Below, in pieces: positions 62,302 through 64,000 of a stretch of 64,000 nt of DNA. The DNA lies in NCBI GenBank assembly GCA_947561715.1, contig OX387201.1, positions 21,404,001 through 21,468,000 on the forward strand, given 5' to 3'. The number at the start of each line of letters is the position of its first letter. The first letter of the stretch is position 1. The DNA is from Ascidia mentula. Taxonomy: Eukaryota > Chordata > Ascidiacea > Phlebobranchia > Ascidiidae. A program made the translations under genes and the position numbers. The notes below the pieces were generated by a model. It ran no database searches, was not told the origin of the DNA, and was given only the letters and a program-made list of their open reading frames with translations.

Positions 62302-63264
62302 ATGAAGGGACCTTGTAAGTGTTATATTATTACTTAGATACTTTGTAGACCAATTATAAACACTAATGTTTTCGCTTTAGTTTACATGGTTGGAGAAAAG
62401 GATGGAAATGAGGTAAGAAACCTTACTTGATAAATTGCCGTTGTTCAGGATGATACAAAAACTAATGATGTCATGAAAAAAATAACTAATGATGTCATGA
62501 TGTGTGTAAAGGACAATTATTCAAAACAAAAGCTTCATCATAAAATCTACATTGCCATATTGATATACTTTGCAGCTAAATATGAGGAGAGTGACGGTTG
62601 AAAACGGTGAAATCACCAGCGTTGTGGCAGAAACTTCGCTTTCTGTAAGTTGTAAACTGCATTTGCCCACAATTTTTTGTTACTTAAATTCTACCTTAAG
62701 CTATAAAAAACATTTAATATTCTCTTTTAATATGGCCGTGTTATTATGGAAAAGTCAAAATATACGCTTCATCTATGATGAATTCGGCAAACATTACTCG
62801 CAGTTTATATCAGTGAAAATATTCACAGGGAAATGAGAAAAAGGTTGGAGTATTCGAATCAGACAGACAAGACTTAACACCTGGAAGGGTAAAAGTTTAT
62901 AACTTTGCGAATCTGTACATATACATTATTAAATGTTTGCCAGATTGCTTCACGAATGAAGGTAGTTGAAGAATATTATTGAAATTAAACGCTTTACGTT
63001 ATTTAGATTGCTTGGCTGCTGAAATTTCTGGACTACGAAGTTGGCATTTACACATTCAGTGAATCTTCTGTCACTCCATATCTAAAAGGAGCCATCATAT
63101 GTTTATCTGTGGCCGATGATTTAACCATGTTGGCAGGTCCATCTAACGACTGGCTGAAAAAACGAGATTCTGTAATTGTTGTGTTTGTCAACCCAAGACC
63201 GGGATCAAACAAACTTTGCACGATTCCTGAAATTCGTCAAACTGCCGGTGAGACATTTTGCTGA
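62302..63264 (+). CDS. Unrecognised five-exon gene, copy B
   Basis: Exons 62302-62314, 62381-62412, 62576-62644, 62829-62888 and 63007-63264 match copy A with all splice sites, the ATG and the TGA intact. I saw no coding differences between the two copies in the exons compared. Having two complete copies suggests dosage or simply recency. Function unknown. Confidence 0.6.
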
Positions 63265-63671
63265 CATGCGTCATGGAAATAATGAAAGTCCCGATAGCTT
63301 TATGTGTAACAAAGGTTTATCAACGAATTTTTTGAACAATTGCTGTACAAAATCCTAAGTCCCAAGTTTGACACGGCTTCTATTTGAATTAGTGGTGCAG
63401 ATATTGATTACAAGATGAAATAAAATGCATCAAGGAAAAACCTTGGCAAAAAACGATCTATAGGATACCTTGGAAATATTTAGAATATTTTATATTGTTT
63501 ACATGTTACGTCATAATATGTGATCTTATGAAACATGATACTGTTTAGTGAAGCCATACTTACAGATATATAGTCTTAATTGCTTCGAAAACATTACGTT
63601 GTCGCGTTGTCCGCATAGCATAGAACACGTAGTATTGTTACTGCAGCAACCACAATAAGTCACCAATTCAC

Positions 63672-63747
63672 CGAACTCGAAAGAGAAGAAATCCTGACCG
63701 GAAATAGTATCCAGGATATCCTGGGTTCAAATCCCAGTGAGGTCAAA
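63672..63747 (+). repeat. tRNA-derived SINE fragment (copy B)
   Basis: Duplicate of 53285-53360 with the same B-box and tail, carried by duplication 2. Confidence 0.6.
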
Positions 63748-64000
63748 AATAAATAGAATATAATTTGTGACACACAGAGTCACATGGATTTCTTGGTCCG
63801 TTCTTCGACATGACGACTGAAGGATGCAGAAACTCATCTTTTCGCGAGGTTTTCTTCCAGATGGAGTTGGTCCTTCGCAGGATCATCAACCAACTCACTA
63901 TTCCTGCCATTGAAAAATAAATCTTGCATCAGTTTATCAGTGCTTATAATTGTATTCAACATGGAAAAATAAGCAAGCTTAATCCTCTTCCCATATCTTA

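Larger units (their letters stand above)
60193..64000. repeat. Segmental duplication 2, copy B
   Basis: Direct copy of 49803-53613 that continues past the window end. It begins after the common word AACACTGACAAATGC, and left of that the sequences are unrelated. The left edge cuts the fucosyltransferase gene between exon 1 and exon 2. Confidence 0.95.

Overview
The window is animal nuclear DNA: AT-rich, with intron-rich genes (GT-AG junctions, many introns of 50-700 bp), gypsy and hAT transposon remnants and tRNA-derived SINE pieces. The gene set (WDR24, ANKAR, DPH7, an alpha-1,3-fucosyltransferase, a secreted trypsin-like protein) is metazoan. Compactness and small genes suggest an ascidian tunicate such as Ciona; that placement is inference.

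Layout. 1-9724: a segmental duplication (1-3449 against 6267-9724). Each copy holds a SAMD3-like gene on the minus strand and, head-to-head with it, the 5' exons of a secreted cysteine-rich gene on the plus strand. Copy 1 of the secreted gene is cut at 3449 by a degraded gypsy element. Both SAMD3-like copies are broken, by different lesions. 8141-13450: the complete secreted gene, 13 exons and about 499 codons, a series of phase-1 cysteine-rich exons followed by a trypsin fold that has lost all three catalytic residues. 13451-19255: gene-poor, with small unidentified coding candidates, short repeats and a tRNA-like relic. 19256-24272 (-): WDR24 of the GATOR2 complex. 25459-37834 (-): ANKAR. 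39106-40128 (-): intronless DPH7. 40578-45914 (-): an unidentified WD40 protein. 46836-50438 (-): a GT10 fucosyltransferase. 49803 to about 53613, repeated at 60193-64000: a second, younger duplication carrying fucosyltransferase exon 1 and an unrecognised five-exon gene. 55066-58998 (+), between those two copies: a two-exon gene joining a DUF294-type nucleotidyltransferase domain to TPR-like repeats, interrupted by one in-frame TAA.

The genes do not form one pathway. WDR24 acts in nutrient signalling to mTORC1, DPH7 in diphthamide synthesis and the fucosyltransferase in Golgi glycosylation. The accessory material is the two duplications, the pseudoprotease, the nucleotidyltransferase-TPR gene and the unrecognised duplicated gene. 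Exon boundaries were read by eye from splice signals and phase; where exon lengths sum to a whole number of codons this is stated.
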